A stretch of DNA of 37,551 nt from Opitutia bacterium (GTDB lineage: Bacteria > Verrucomicrobiota > Verrucomicrobiia > Opitutales > Seribacteraceae). Where the stretch lies: positions 1 to 37,551 of the forward strand of contig PCBO01000041.1 in NCBI GenBank assembly GCA_002730975.1, given 5' to 3'. Of the stretch, positions 1 through 8,182 are shown one piece after another; the first letter of the stretch is position 1, and each line of letters opens with the position of its first letter. The notes beneath the pieces are model-generated. The model was not told where the DNA came from and made no database searches. It worked only from the letters and a program-made list of their open reading frames with translations. Position numbers and translations under genes: made by a program.

Positions 1-1
1 G

Positions 2-34
2 TTATTGGAGTCGTTGTACGAAACAACTAAATAA
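2..34 (+). CDS. Possible 3' end of an upstream gene
   Basis: Reading from base 2 gives ten codons, LLESLYETTK, then TAA at 32-34. The tail resembles the C-terminal helix of many glycosyltransferases, which would fit the glycan cluster that follows. Frame 1 also closes early (TAA at 28-30), so the frame is not decided. Only the sequence left of the window can settle it. Confidence 0.3.
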   Translation, partial: LLESLYETTK

Positions 35-105
35 TCTTCCCACAAAGTATCTGTTCTCAAACAGTTTGGATTTATACAGAGACTACCAACCGACATTTTC
101 AGCCA

Positions 106-1755
106 ATGCAATTGGTTAGTATTTTAGATACAACAATATGCGATAACAATCTGGGGAATGCCATTATAATGGAGTCAGTAGACTCTTTTATAGAGTATGC
201 TTTCCCTCACGATTTTCTTGTTCGTATTCCCTACCTCGATAGTCTTGGCAAAGAGGCTATCCATTATCTAGAAAAATCGGACTACAGTTTTTTGGGTGGT
301 ACAAATGCTCTCAGCGCAGACATGGTTCGCTACAGTCAATTAGGAATTACGCAGGAAAATTGTTCTAAACTCGGCAACGGGATCACCTTAATGGGCGTTG
401 GTTGGTGGCAATATCAAAGCGAAATTTCGCAAGATACTGCCCATATATTACGAAATGCTCTTGCTTCGACTGGAACTCATTCCGTCCGAGATGAGTACAC
501 TAAGAACAAATTAGCGTCCATCGGCATTATGAACGTGGTCAACACGGGTTGCCCAAGTTTGTGGAACTTACATGAGGAGCACTGCCGATCAATACCTGAT
601 AATAAGGCAGAAAATGTGCTAACTACTTTGACAGACTACAATCAGACGCAAGAGCAAGATCAAGATCTTTTGCAACTCTTGGCAAAGTGCTACGAAAAGG
701 TCTTTTTTTGGGTACAGGGACCAGAAGACCATCAGTATGTAAAGTCCTTGGATGCAGAGGTGGAAATGCTGCCACCACGACTTGAAAGTCTGGACGCGTT
801 ACTGCAGTCTTCAGTCGACCTCGATTATGTGGGTACAAGATTACACGCTGGAATCAGGGCGCTGCAACACAAGCGAAGAAGCATGATTTTGGGAATCGAC
901 AATCGTGCACTAGAAATGGCCCGAGACTTCCAACTTCCCGTTTTGCATCGGGATTCTCTAGATGAATTAGAAGAAAAAATTCATACGCCCTTTCCCTGTT
1001 CCATTCGCATGCCTCACGAAACAATCGAAGAATGGAAATCACATTTTTTTCAGAATGGAAAAAAAACCAGCGGCCAAAAAACTAAGTCATATGGTCAACC
1101 AGGACTCAGAAAAGTCAACCGCGCTGAACTTATGAGAACCACCCCGATCTCCCGAAAATTTGGAGTCGATCTCGGTACCCCCATTGACCGTTATTACATT
1201 GAAACTTTCATAAGTGAAAACCAGGCGATGATTCAGGGGAAAATCCTAGAAGTCGAAGACGACCATTATTCCAAAAAGTATGGGGGGGATGTGGTTTCGA
1301 TTGATGTGCTCAACGTAGTCAACACTCCCAAATCCACAATAGTCGGTGATTTGGCCTCTGGTGAGGGAATCCCCATAGATCAGTATGATTGCATAATATG
1401 CACGCAAACGATCCAAGTCATCTTTGATATAAATAAAACCTTGTTACACCTGATGAATGCCTTGACCCCTGGTGGAAAGCTTCTGGTTTCAGCATCTGGT
1501 ATTTCTCAAATATCCCGCTTTGATTATGATCGCTGGGGGGAATATTGGCGCTTCACCGAAATGTCTCTAGAAAAAATCTCCCTGCAGTGTTCTCTATGTA
1601 GCAAAGTGCAAGTCAAGAGTTATGGAAACGTGGCTTCCGCAAAAGCTTTTTTGGACGGAGTGCCATTAGAATTGATGAACAAAAAAGTTCTCGATTTCAA
1701 CGATGATGAATATCAGCTCAGCGTCTGCGCCGTCCTTACAAGAAAATCGGATTAA
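106..1755 (+). CDS. Polysaccharide pyruvyl transferase fused to a SAM-methyltransferase-like domain
   Basis: This 549-residue protein has two parts. Residues 1 to about 290 resemble the polysaccharide pyruvyl transferase (CsaB/WcaK) family: a DNNLGNAIIMES start, a GGTNALS segment, GVGWW, a SVRDEYTKNKL segment, and a late YVGTRLHAGI motif typical of the family. After a charged linker, residues from about 335 to the end resemble a methyltransferase domain often found in glycan clusters (PIDRYYIE, GKILEVEDDHYSKKYGGD, TPGGKLLVS, DRWGEYWRFT). Its SAM motif I is not the classical GxGxG, which as far as I know is usual for that family. The likely role is adding ketal-pyruvate and possibly a methyl group to a surface glycan in the cytoplasm. 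The next gene starts in the stop codon (TAATG), so the two are translationally coupled. Both domain calls come from motifs. Confidence 0.82.
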   Translation: MQLVSILDTTICDNNLGNAIIMESVDSFIEYAFPHDFLVRIPYLDSLGKEAIHYLEKSDYSFLGGTNALSADMVRYSQLGITQENCSKLGNGITLMGVGWWQYQSEISQDTAHILRNALASTGTHSVRDEYTKNKLASIGIMNVVNTGCPSLWNLHEEHCRSIPDNKAENVLTTLTDYNQTQEQDQDLLQLLAKCYEKVFFWVQGPEDHQYVKSLDAEVEMLPPRLESLDALLQSSVDLDYVGTRLHAGIRALQHKRRSMILGIDNRALEMARDFQLPVLHRDSLDELEEKIHTPFPCSIRMPHETIEEWKSHFFQNGKKTSGQKTKSYGQPGLRKVNRAELMRTTPISRKFGVDLGTPIDRYYIETFISENQAMIQGKILEVEDDHYSKKYGGDVVSIDVLNVVNTPKSTIVGDLASGEGIPIDQYDCIICTQTIQVIFDINKTLLHLMNALTPGGKLLVSASGISQISRFDYDRWGEYWRFTEMSLEKISLQCSLCSKVQVKSYGNVASAKAFLDGVPLELMNKKVLDFNDDEYQLSVCAVLTRKSD

Positions 1756-2723
1756 TGACCACAATTGCCTCCCGAATCTTACTTTATCATAAGGTAAGCA
1801 ACGACCCTATAGATTCACAATTGCTTGCAGTAAGTCCCAAGAATTTTCGCGACCAATTAGTCTGGTTGAAAGAAAATTATGAAGTTATCGATCTTTCGCA
1901 TTTAATTGATAAGATAAAAAAGACTTCATTGCATGGCAATGAAATCGCCATAACATTTGATGATGGTTACAGAGATAACTGGACGCAGATGCTACCAATC
2001 ATTAGTGAAATTGGAATCCCGGTAACAGTTTTCATCGCAACTGATTTCATAAATTCTTCACACGAGTTCTGGTGGGACCAAGTGGAACAAATTGTTGTCT
2101 CGACACAGAAAAAATCTCTCACTCTTTGTATCGAGGATTGTGAATTTGTAATGGAACTTAGCTCTGCAAATCGTAGAATTTCCGCCATAGATTCCATCTG
2201 CTCCAAATTGAAAAATCATAAACAGTTTTCTATTCGCAAAGCAATTAAAGACCTGGCACACAAGCTGGAATGCTCCATTGGTACAAGAGCGACGCACGAA
2301 ATCATGGCTGAATCAGACTTGAAACTAATGAGTGAATCAAAATGGGTCACTCTTGGTTCACACACATGCAGCCACACTCGCATGCCTCTTTTGTCTGAAC
2401 AAGAGCAAAGGGATGAGCTTGCCTTCAGCAAGCAACGCTTGGAACAGCTTCTCAAGCAAGATATTTCCTTTATTTCATACCCTTATGGTAACTCTATCGA
2501 CTTCTCTCCGATTGTTGAAAAACTTGTTATTGAGTGCGGTTACATTGCTGGCATCGCAAATATCCAGAAGGACTTAAGCAAAGAAACAAGCATAACAGCA
2601 ATCCCTCGAAGACTGGTAAGAAACTGGAACTGTGAAGATTTCATCACGTGGATGCATAATCCAATGGGTTCCGAAATGGAAAGAAACGCACTGCGTCATC
2701 GCGCAAACCGATTAGAACAGTGA
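1755..2723 (+). CDS. Polysaccharide deacetylase (NodB domain, CE4 family)
   Basis: This 322-residue protein has the NodB signatures: TFDDGY with the catalytic and metal aspartates at D69-D70, GSHTCSH with metal histidines H203 and H207, and SYPYGN as the third motif. Family members remove N- or O-acetyl groups from sugars using a divalent metal. No signal peptide is visible, so it probably acts on a cytoplasmic lipid-linked intermediate or a nucleotide sugar, or is part of an export-coupled system. The start codon shares one base with the stop of the pyruvyltransferase fusion gene, which argues that they act on the same glycan. The region between the first aspartates and the histidines is about 130 residues, longer than in minimal NodB proteins. 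Confidence 0.88.
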   Translation: MTTIASRILLYHKVSNDPIDSQLLAVSPKNFRDQLVWLKENYEVIDLSHLIDKIKKTSLHGNEIAITFDDGYRDNWTQMLPIISEIGIPVTVFIATDFINSSHEFWWDQVEQIVVSTQKKSLTLCIEDCEFVMELSSANRRISAIDSICSKLKNHKQFSIRKAIKDLAHKLECSIGTRATHEIMAESDLKLMSESKWVTLGSHTCSHTRMPLLSEQEQRDELAFSKQRLEQLLKQDISFISYPYGNSIDFSPIVEKLVIECGYIAGIANIQKDLSKETSITAIPRRLVRNWNCEDFITWMHNPMGSEMERNALRHRANRLEQ

Positions 2724-3028
2724 AAAAAACGATATCCGCCTCAGTTCTAAGTGGATATAATGATTTGAATAATTTGCCCTAGAGCTTTTGTCGAACATTT
2801 CCAACACAAAATAAAGGGTAAATAGATTCAACCAGACTTTCTTTTTAATGGTTAGGCTCATAAAAAATAAAGCCTCTGATTCAGGTTTTGAAAGTCGACT
2901 TAGACAACGGCCTATTTCTTAACCAATGAGTACCGTGAACTATTCTTTTCGGAAGCATCAGTGCTCAACTCTGCAAGTCAAGAGGTTGTTTCGTCTAGTA
3001 GTTTAAGAACCATTTCAAACTCCTAACC
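2724..3028. other. AT-rich intergenic gap, no convincing gene
   Basis: This 305-base stretch separates the deacetylase from the first GT4 gene. It contains an imperfect hairpin (arms 2732-2739 and 2751-2758, one G-U pair, 11-base loop) just after the deacetylase stop. There is no following T-run, so it is at best a weak terminator. A 26-codon ATG frame (2926-3006) has no ribosome-binding site and no recognisable content, and I do not call it a gene. The gap is long enough to hold a separate promoter for the glycosyltransferase. Confidence 0.5.
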
Positions 3029-4240
3029 ATGAATATCGTCCACTTAAACACTCACGATTGGTATGGTGGTGCTTCAATAGTGGCTTACCGTTTAGCTCAA
3101 AAGCAAAGAGTATTAAAACACGATTCTAAGATTCTTTGTGGATATAAAGTAACAAATAATTCCAACTGCTTGACTTTTCCTATCGAAAGAGCCGATGACG
3201 ATGAGAAAACAAAACAAGGCTGGGTCTATGCGAATCTGAGAGGAAGTAAAAGCCTTCCATATCATCACTTAATTGCTAACGCAGATATTCTTAATCTACA
3301 CAATCTGCATGGAGGTTATTTTAATTACGAGCACCTCCCACGATTAGTTAATAGCGTCCCGACCATATGGACCCTCCATGACATGCAAGGTTTGACTGGA
3401 AGATGCGCCCATTCCTTTGCCTGCAATCGATGGGAATCTGGATGTGGGCAATGCCCGCACCCAGAGTATTATCCTACATCCATTGCGGACGCCAGTGCGG
3501 AAATGTGGCATAATAAAAAAGAAATTTACGAGAATTCCAAAATTAATTTAGTCTGCCCATCAAAATGGCTAAAGAAGAAAATAGACGGAAGTCTACTTGC
3601 GGAAAAAGAAGTGTCACTGATTTACAATGGAGTTGATGAGAAAAAATATCGGCCGATGCCAGATGTTTCTCTAGAGATGCATGGACTAGCAAGCACATCC
3701 ATCCTTGTTGGTTTCTTGGCACATGGAGGAGTAAAAAACCCTTACAAGGGAGGGCAATATCTTTTAGATGCAGTTCAGTCGCTAAGTGAGCTTTTCCCTG
3801 AGATATCCTTTTTGGAAATAGGTGGAGACCCGAGAGATAATGAGCTACCAGAAAACTTTATTAAAGCAACATACACCAAGGATGAAAACAGTATAGCCAA
3901 ACTGTACAACTCTATCGACTTACTTATATATCCCTCAATTGCGGATAATTGTCCACTGGTTGTCCTCGAGGCTATGTCCTGTGGAACTCCAATCGTGGCC
4001 TTTCCCGCGGGAGGAATCCCGGAACTGATAGAACACAATCGTACCGGTTTCATCACAGAGGAAATAAGCACAACCTCCCTGATTAGAGCTTGCTCTTCAT
4101 TAATTAAGTCAAAGCAATTGAGAAAACAGTTCGGCCAAGAGTCACGAAATCGTGTTCTCCGCTCTTTTACCTTGGATCAACAGACTGAAAAATATCTAAA
4201 CCTCTACAATCAAGTTTCCGAAGATCGTAAAGAATGCTAA
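3029..4240 (+). CDS. Glycosyltransferase family 4 (WcaC-like)
   Basis: This 403-residue GT-B protein opens with LNTHDWYGGASIVAYRL, the usual N-terminal glycine loop. It has the cysteine-rich GRCAHSFACNRWESGCGQCPH segment (about residues 128-148) seen in colanic-acid-type transferases such as WcaC. Around residues 300-320 it carries the GT4 nucleotide-sugar signature (CPLVVLEAMSCGTPIV, then GGIPELIE). It should transfer a sugar from a nucleotide donor to a lipid-linked oligosaccharide at the cytoplasmic face of the inner membrane. Donor and acceptor cannot be told from sequence. It stands alone between two AT-rich gaps rather than being tightly coupled to its neighbours. The ATG start is well placed for the fold; no clear Shine-Dalgarno precedes it. 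Confidence 0.9.
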   Translation: MNIVHLNTHDWYGGASIVAYRLAQKQRVLKHDSKILCGYKVTNNSNCLTFPIERADDDEKTKQGWVYANLRGSKSLPYHHLIANADILNLHNLHGGYFNYEHLPRLVNSVPTIWTLHDMQGLTGRCAHSFACNRWESGCGQCPHPEYYPTSIADASAEMWHNKKEIYENSKINLVCPSKWLKKKIDGSLLAEKEVSLIYNGVDEKKYRPMPDVSLEMHGLASTSILVGFLAHGGVKNPYKGGQYLLDAVQSLSELFPEISFLEIGGDPRDNELPENFIKATYTKDENSIAKLYNSIDLLIYPSIADNCPLVVLEAMSCGTPIVAFPAGGIPELIEHNRTGFITEEISTTSLIRACSSLIKSKQLRKQFGQESRNRVLRSFTLDQQTEKYLNLYNQVSEDRKEC

Positions 4241-4453
4241 ATATGTTACGGGTCAGGCACATGCAAATAAATTTCATAACTTTTCTCTAAAATCATGCTT
4301 TCGCCAGAGGATTTATCAAGAGGCATATGCTTCCAAACTTAAGCTTTTCATTTCGAAATAGATTAGATTAATATGAGTATACATTAAGGATATAAATAAT
4401 ATATAATTTGTAATTTTATTTCTTATGAAAAATAACCAAAACGCATTCGATCA
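4241..4453. other. AT-rich gap with a possible 10-codon leader frame
   Basis: This stretch is very AT-rich, with TATA-like runs around 4390-4420 that could serve as a promoter. An ATG at 4425 opens a 10-codon frame (MKNNQNAFDH, TGA at 4455-4457). That frame overlaps the TTG start of the next glycosyltransferase gene by four bases (TTGA). Neither start has a visible Shine-Dalgarno. The short frame could be a coupling leader peptide or a chance ATG. Confidence 0.35.
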
Positions 4454-5878
4454 TTGAGACTGAGCGCAATTGTATCCACCTATAATTCTGCATTTTTTTT
4501 AAAAGATTGCCTAAATAACCTCTTGAAACAATCGATTTACATAAATGAAAATCTCGAAATCATCGTTGTAGATAGTGGATCAGATGAAAACGAAAAAGAA
4601 ATCGTGTACTCGTATCAAAGAAAACATGAGAGAATTAAATATCTTAGAACAAACAAAAGAGAGTCACTTTACCAAGCTTGGAATAGAGGCATTGAAGCAT
4701 CCGCCGGGAAGTATTTAACAAATGCAAATACCGATGACCGTCACGATGTGCATTGCCTTGAGAGATTGGTAAATCGCTTAGAGCAAAACCTGCTCTACGA
4801 TATTGCTTATGGGAATCTATTTAAGTCAGTGATTCCAAATGAAGCTTTTGTTCAAAATGACCAATCAAAACCTTGCTCTTCTCAAACTTTTTTCCCTGTT
4901 TCTTTGCTATTGCACAACTATGTTGGAGCACAACCAGTTTGGCGTAGGTCATTACACACAAAAATTGGGTTATTTGACGAATCCTATGAAGTAATTGGTG
5001 ATTATGAATTCATTCTTAGAGCGATAAGTCAAGGTTGCCAATTTTTACATGTTCCAGAAGCAGAAGGAATCATGCTTTGGCATGAAAAAGCACTTTCCAC
5101 ACGAGATCAGACTGGAATTGTCGAGAGGAAGATACTTCTTTCAAAGTATAGAGTAATGGAAAGGATTTCTTCAATTTACAGTTTTTTTCTAGCATGTGAA
5201 AAAGAAGACACTCAAAATGAAGCCAATTTGGACCTAGGAATCCGTTCTCTTTGTTATTTCCCCCAATTTTCACATGAATCACCTCAATTTGATTTCGCAT
5301 TGGCGAAGAGGTGTTTCTCCTTTTCACAAGAATCCCCTGCCCTTTTGCACAACCTTAGAATGTTGAAACAAATCGACGGGTCCCAATCGGTTGATTCTAA
5401 AGAAGTCCAAAAACATAAATTGCTCTTCTATGGACCAAGAGAAAGACTACCATTGGAACATGAACTGAAGAAAGTGGAACCACACTACCTCACTCATTCG
5501 GGAGAACAAAATGTTTGCGGTAGTCTTCATCAGATTTTTTCATTCTCCATCTCCAAATTTCATAACTTCTTATTTGGTCACTTGCCTATTCACGAGTTGC
5601 AATGTTTTTCAGTAATTTACATCTGCGGATTTAATCAGCGTGGAAAATTATTAAGGAATTGGATTCAAAGCAAATCCCCCGCAAAAATATTTTTTTTGGA
5701 TTCAAATGCCAAAAACCTAAGCCAAAGTTCATACTCAGTAAGTGAATTCAATGAAATCAAGTTGGTTGATAATATCGCATTCATTCTTGCAATGAGTTCT
5801 CATCATTGGAGAGAAGTTAATAAAACAATTCGAAAAGTTAGCGAAACCGCTAGGATCTATACAATCGACCGAGCCTAA
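4454..5878 (+). CDS. Glycosyltransferase family 2 with an unassigned C-terminal domain
   Basis: Residues 1 to about 250 are a GT-A glycosyltransferase: LSAIVSTYNS at the N-terminus, EIIVVDSGSDEN, and a donor/metal-binding NTDDRHD in the place of the DXD motif. Later GLFDESYEVIGDYEFILRA matches the usual acceptor-side ED motif region. The start is TTG at 4454, because GT2 proteins begin a few residues before the KLSIIVPTYN-like strand and no in-frame ATG lies nearby. The last 200 residues are outside the GT2 fold. They contain hydrophobic strands such as VIYICGFNQRGKLLRNWI and KIFFLDSN, suggesting an alpha/beta Rossmann-like domain that I cannot name. The gene is strongly AT-rich. It probably works with the following GT4 gene, eight bases downstream, on a surface glycan. 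Confidence 0.85.
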   Translation: MRLSAIVSTYNSAFFLKDCLNNLLKQSIYINENLEIIVVDSGSDENEKEIVYSYQRKHERIKYLRTNKRESLYQAWNRGIEASAGKYLTNANTDDRHDVHCLERLVNRLEQNLLYDIAYGNLFKSVIPNEAFVQNDQSKPCSSQTFFPVSLLLHNYVGAQPVWRRSLHTKIGLFDESYEVIGDYEFILRAISQGCQFLHVPEAEGIMLWHEKALSTRDQTGIVERKILLSKYRVMERISSIYSFFLACEKEDTQNEANLDLGIRSLCYFPQFSHESPQFDFALAKRCFSFSQESPALLHNLRMLKQIDGSQSVDSKEVQKHKLLFYGPRERLPLEHELKKVEPHYLTHSGEQNVCGSLHQIFSFSISKFHNFLFGHLPIHELQCFSVIYICGFNQRGKLLRNWIQSKSPAKIFFLDSNAKNLSQSSYSVSEFNEIKLVDNIAFILAMSSHHWREVNKTIRKVSETARIYTIDRA

Positions 5879-5886
5879 TTATTGAT

Positions 5887-6906
5887 ATGCCCGACTTGAA
5901 TTTATTAATTCTCTCGGATTTCTTTCGAGGAAGTTACAAGGTCGTCGGGGAACTCTATCACAAGATGCTCAGCCCAATCCTAGAAACCGAGCATCACCCT
6001 ACACCTCGAAGTAGAGAAGAGAGAAAAGAGTTAAGCATTCGATTCTCAGGATTTATTGTTTTACATAATACCTTAGGTGAGGGTTTTGTTCCGATCAAAA
6101 ATTGCTATAACATCGCGATGCCTTTTCATGAATGGAGCGAATATCCAACAAACTGGATTGGTCTGCTAGATAAGTTCGCAGAGGTTTGGACTACGACAAA
6201 CCATGTCCAAGATTTACTGTTACGAGGAGGATTGAGCGTCCCCGTGCACAAACTTCCTCCTGCATTGGATTCCGAAAATATTTCAGTCAAAGAAAGCTAT
6301 GAAAAAAAAGATATACATAGGTTCTTCTTTGTCGGCGAACCACATTTTCGCAAAGGGCATCACCTACTGATGAACGGATATATGAAAGCATTCCCCATTG
6401 CAAATGAAGCCCTATTGACTATTAAAACCTCGCCGAGTTGTGAATGGGAAAGTCCAAGGAAAGATATTATCTTAGTCAAGGAACATTGGGATCGAAAGCA
6501 CCTGATAGAAGAATATAGCAAGCATGACTGCTTTGTGTCAGCAAGTTTGGCCGAAGGTTTGGGTCTACCAATCGCAGAGGCGATCATGGCTAAGCTCCCC
6601 GTCTGTACAAATTACTGGGGGGGGCATAAAAGTTTGCTCAAAAAGGAGACGTTTCTCGAAGTCACACATCGGGAAATCCCCCAACCATTTACGAGCGATC
6701 CCAAGTTTTATGCCGAAGGTCAAAAATGCGCATATTCCAGCCCATCTGCCATCAGAAAGGCACTTTTAAAATTTCTAACTTTAAATTCGGAGCAAAAGCA
6801 AAAGATGACAAGTGCAGCGAAAGAAAACTTCTTGAAAATATATGGAAGTGAATTTGCCAAGAATAACATCCAAAATCGATTAAAGGAAATTCAAAAGAAC
6901 TTGTAG
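5887..6906 (+). CDS. Glycosyltransferase family 4
   Basis: This 339-residue protein reads as a GT-B fold: an N-terminal half with LLILSDFFRGSYKVV, and a C-terminal half with FFVGEPHFRKGHHLLMNGY and SASLAEGLGLPIAEAIMAKLPV. The latter is the EX7E-type donor-binding segment of family 4. It lies eight bases after the GT2 gene and is likely co-transcribed and co-functional with it. It is the last gene of the glycan cluster before the terminator at 7007. Substrates cannot be inferred. Its N-terminal domain is shorter than in most GT4 enzymes. Confidence 0.85.
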   Translation: MPDLNLLILSDFFRGSYKVVGELYHKMLSPILETEHHPTPRSREERKELSIRFSGFIVLHNTLGEGFVPIKNCYNIAMPFHEWSEYPTNWIGLLDKFAEVWTTTNHVQDLLLRGGLSVPVHKLPPALDSENISVKESYEKKDIHRFFFVGEPHFRKGHHLLMNGYMKAFPIANEALLTIKTSPSCEWESPRKDIILVKEHWDRKHLIEEYSKHDCFVSASLAEGLGLPIAEAIMAKLPVCTNYWGGHKSLLKKETFLEVTHREIPQPFTSDPKFYAEGQKCAYSSPSAIRKALLKFLTLNSEQKQKMTSAAKENFLKIYGSEFAKNNIQNRLKEIQKNL

Positions 6907-7006
6907 AACTAATCGAGACAAGTACAGCATAGTTCTTTCATTACTACGAAGTTTCTGCATTATTGACGGCAGACCGTCTTAGATTCACATATCTCACTCT
7001 CATTTT

Positions 7007-7034
7007 AAGGCTCGAAACATTTCGGGCCTTTTTT
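7007..7034 (+). terminator. Rho-independent terminator of the glycan cluster
   Basis: An 8-base-pair stem (GGCTCGAA at 7009-7016 with TTCGGGCC at 7021-7028, one G-U pair, 4-base loop) is followed by six T residues (7029-7034). A-T pairs flank the stem. It lies 100 bases after the last glycosyltransferase stop and points in the direction of that operon. It is one of only two good terminators in the window. Confidence 0.85.
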
Positions 7035-7199
7035 GTTTGTAATGAACGTTTATCTGGTTTCAGTATCAAAATATATTAGATACAGATTGCTTTCCGTGGT
7101 GGAATGGCGGCTACTGAGATTAAAATTGTGAACAAGTTTGGCGGGTTGTGAACTACTTGAGCTTTACGAGGAGTTTCGCGACGGTCATAAATCTACAAA

Positions 7200-7994
7200 A
7201 TGATTAAGCAAAAGAAACCCGAGATACTCGATGATCAAATAAGGTCATTGCAGTGGGCCATTGGCGAACTGGGAAAACAAAAGCAATCCCTAGACGATAA
7301 GGTTTCAGCCCGGCGGAAGAGAGACGAGACCGAGGAAATAATTCAGGAAGTCAACGCCCAGCGCAAGGCTTTGGACAAAAGGATTTCCGCCTTGCAGGAG
7401 GGCTTGAAAAAGTCATCTGATTCGGAAGCCATTCAAGAACCACATCTTCAGGATGAGATCACAGGTGTGGAAGGTAAGCTGGAGGTTGCCAGAGAACGGT
7501 TGAAAGTTCTCGAGCAGGACAAATATTTAGAAGAGCTTGGGCAAAACCTAAGTGGGAAGAGCCCGACCAGCCCCATGAATATTTCATCCGAATCAAATAC
7601 CGATGAGGAGAGCTTATCCCAAGCGCTTCCTTTTGAATCCGAGGAAAACCGAGTTTCAGAAACAGAACCCGTAAAAGACAAATCCAATACAATTCTTTCC
7701 GATACCATGAATGAGCCAACCAATCGTCTCGCTGCCACAGAACTTGAAGCTAACTTAGCTACCGAAACACGTGCAACTACTGAGCAAAAGCTGCGAGCAC
7801 CTATTTCTGGCACTGGAACCCTCGTCTGTTCCAAAGATACAAGCCAATCGATTCATGAAGCGGCGGTCGCACTTGATCTCGATGCTGAGTATATCTTGGA
7901 GAAAGGAATGCAGGCGGTACTGCGAATGATAGCTCGAAACGGCAATCGAATAACTTTCCCTCTCGAGGTTAAACACATCGAGACAATCAGCTGA
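7200..7994 (+). CDS. Coiled-coil protein of unknown function
   Basis: This 264-residue protein is not recognised. Residues 1 to about 115 are heptad-like and highly charged (QKQSLDDKVSARRKRDE, RKALDKRISALQEGLKK, KLEVARERLKVLEQDK), consistent with a long coiled coil. Residues 115-210 are a Ser/Glu/Thr-rich, probably disordered linker. The last 50 residues form a compact segment (HEAAVALDLDAEYILEKGMQAVLRMIARNGNRITFPL) that resembles a small helical or beta-strand-containing DNA- or protein-binding module. I cannot name the family. There is no signal peptide. ATG at 7200 is the start because a stop lies four codons upstream in frame. It stands alone after the glycan terminator. Confidence 0.7.
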   Translation: MIKQKKPEILDDQIRSLQWAIGELGKQKQSLDDKVSARRKRDETEEIIQEVNAQRKALDKRISALQEGLKKSSDSEAIQEPHLQDEITGVEGKLEVARERLKVLEQDKYLEELGQNLSGKSPTSPMNISSESNTDEESLSQALPFESEENRVSETEPVKDKSNTILSDTMNEPTNRLAATELEANLATETRATTEQKLRAPISGTGTLVCSKDTSQSIHEAAVALDLDAEYILEKGMQAVLRMIARNGNRITFPLEVKHIETIS

Positions 7995-8182
7995 GAATTC
8001 ATTTCTTCACCTTCTGCACCGCCTTCAGCAAAAGGGTGTTTTGTAAAAAAGGGACAAATCGTTTCTCGAGCACTTCCTCAATTGTAAAGCTTTTGGCTTG
8101 AACAGAACCAGAAAAGTAAAAGCTCTTCGGGATCCATTTTAGTTTTGCACAGTGAGTGCAAAAAGTTGGATCCTTCTCTTTT

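Noticed and set aside
2926-3006. 26-codon frame in the gap after the deacetylase
   Set aside because: No ribosome-binding site, no recognisable sequence, no coupling to a neighbour.
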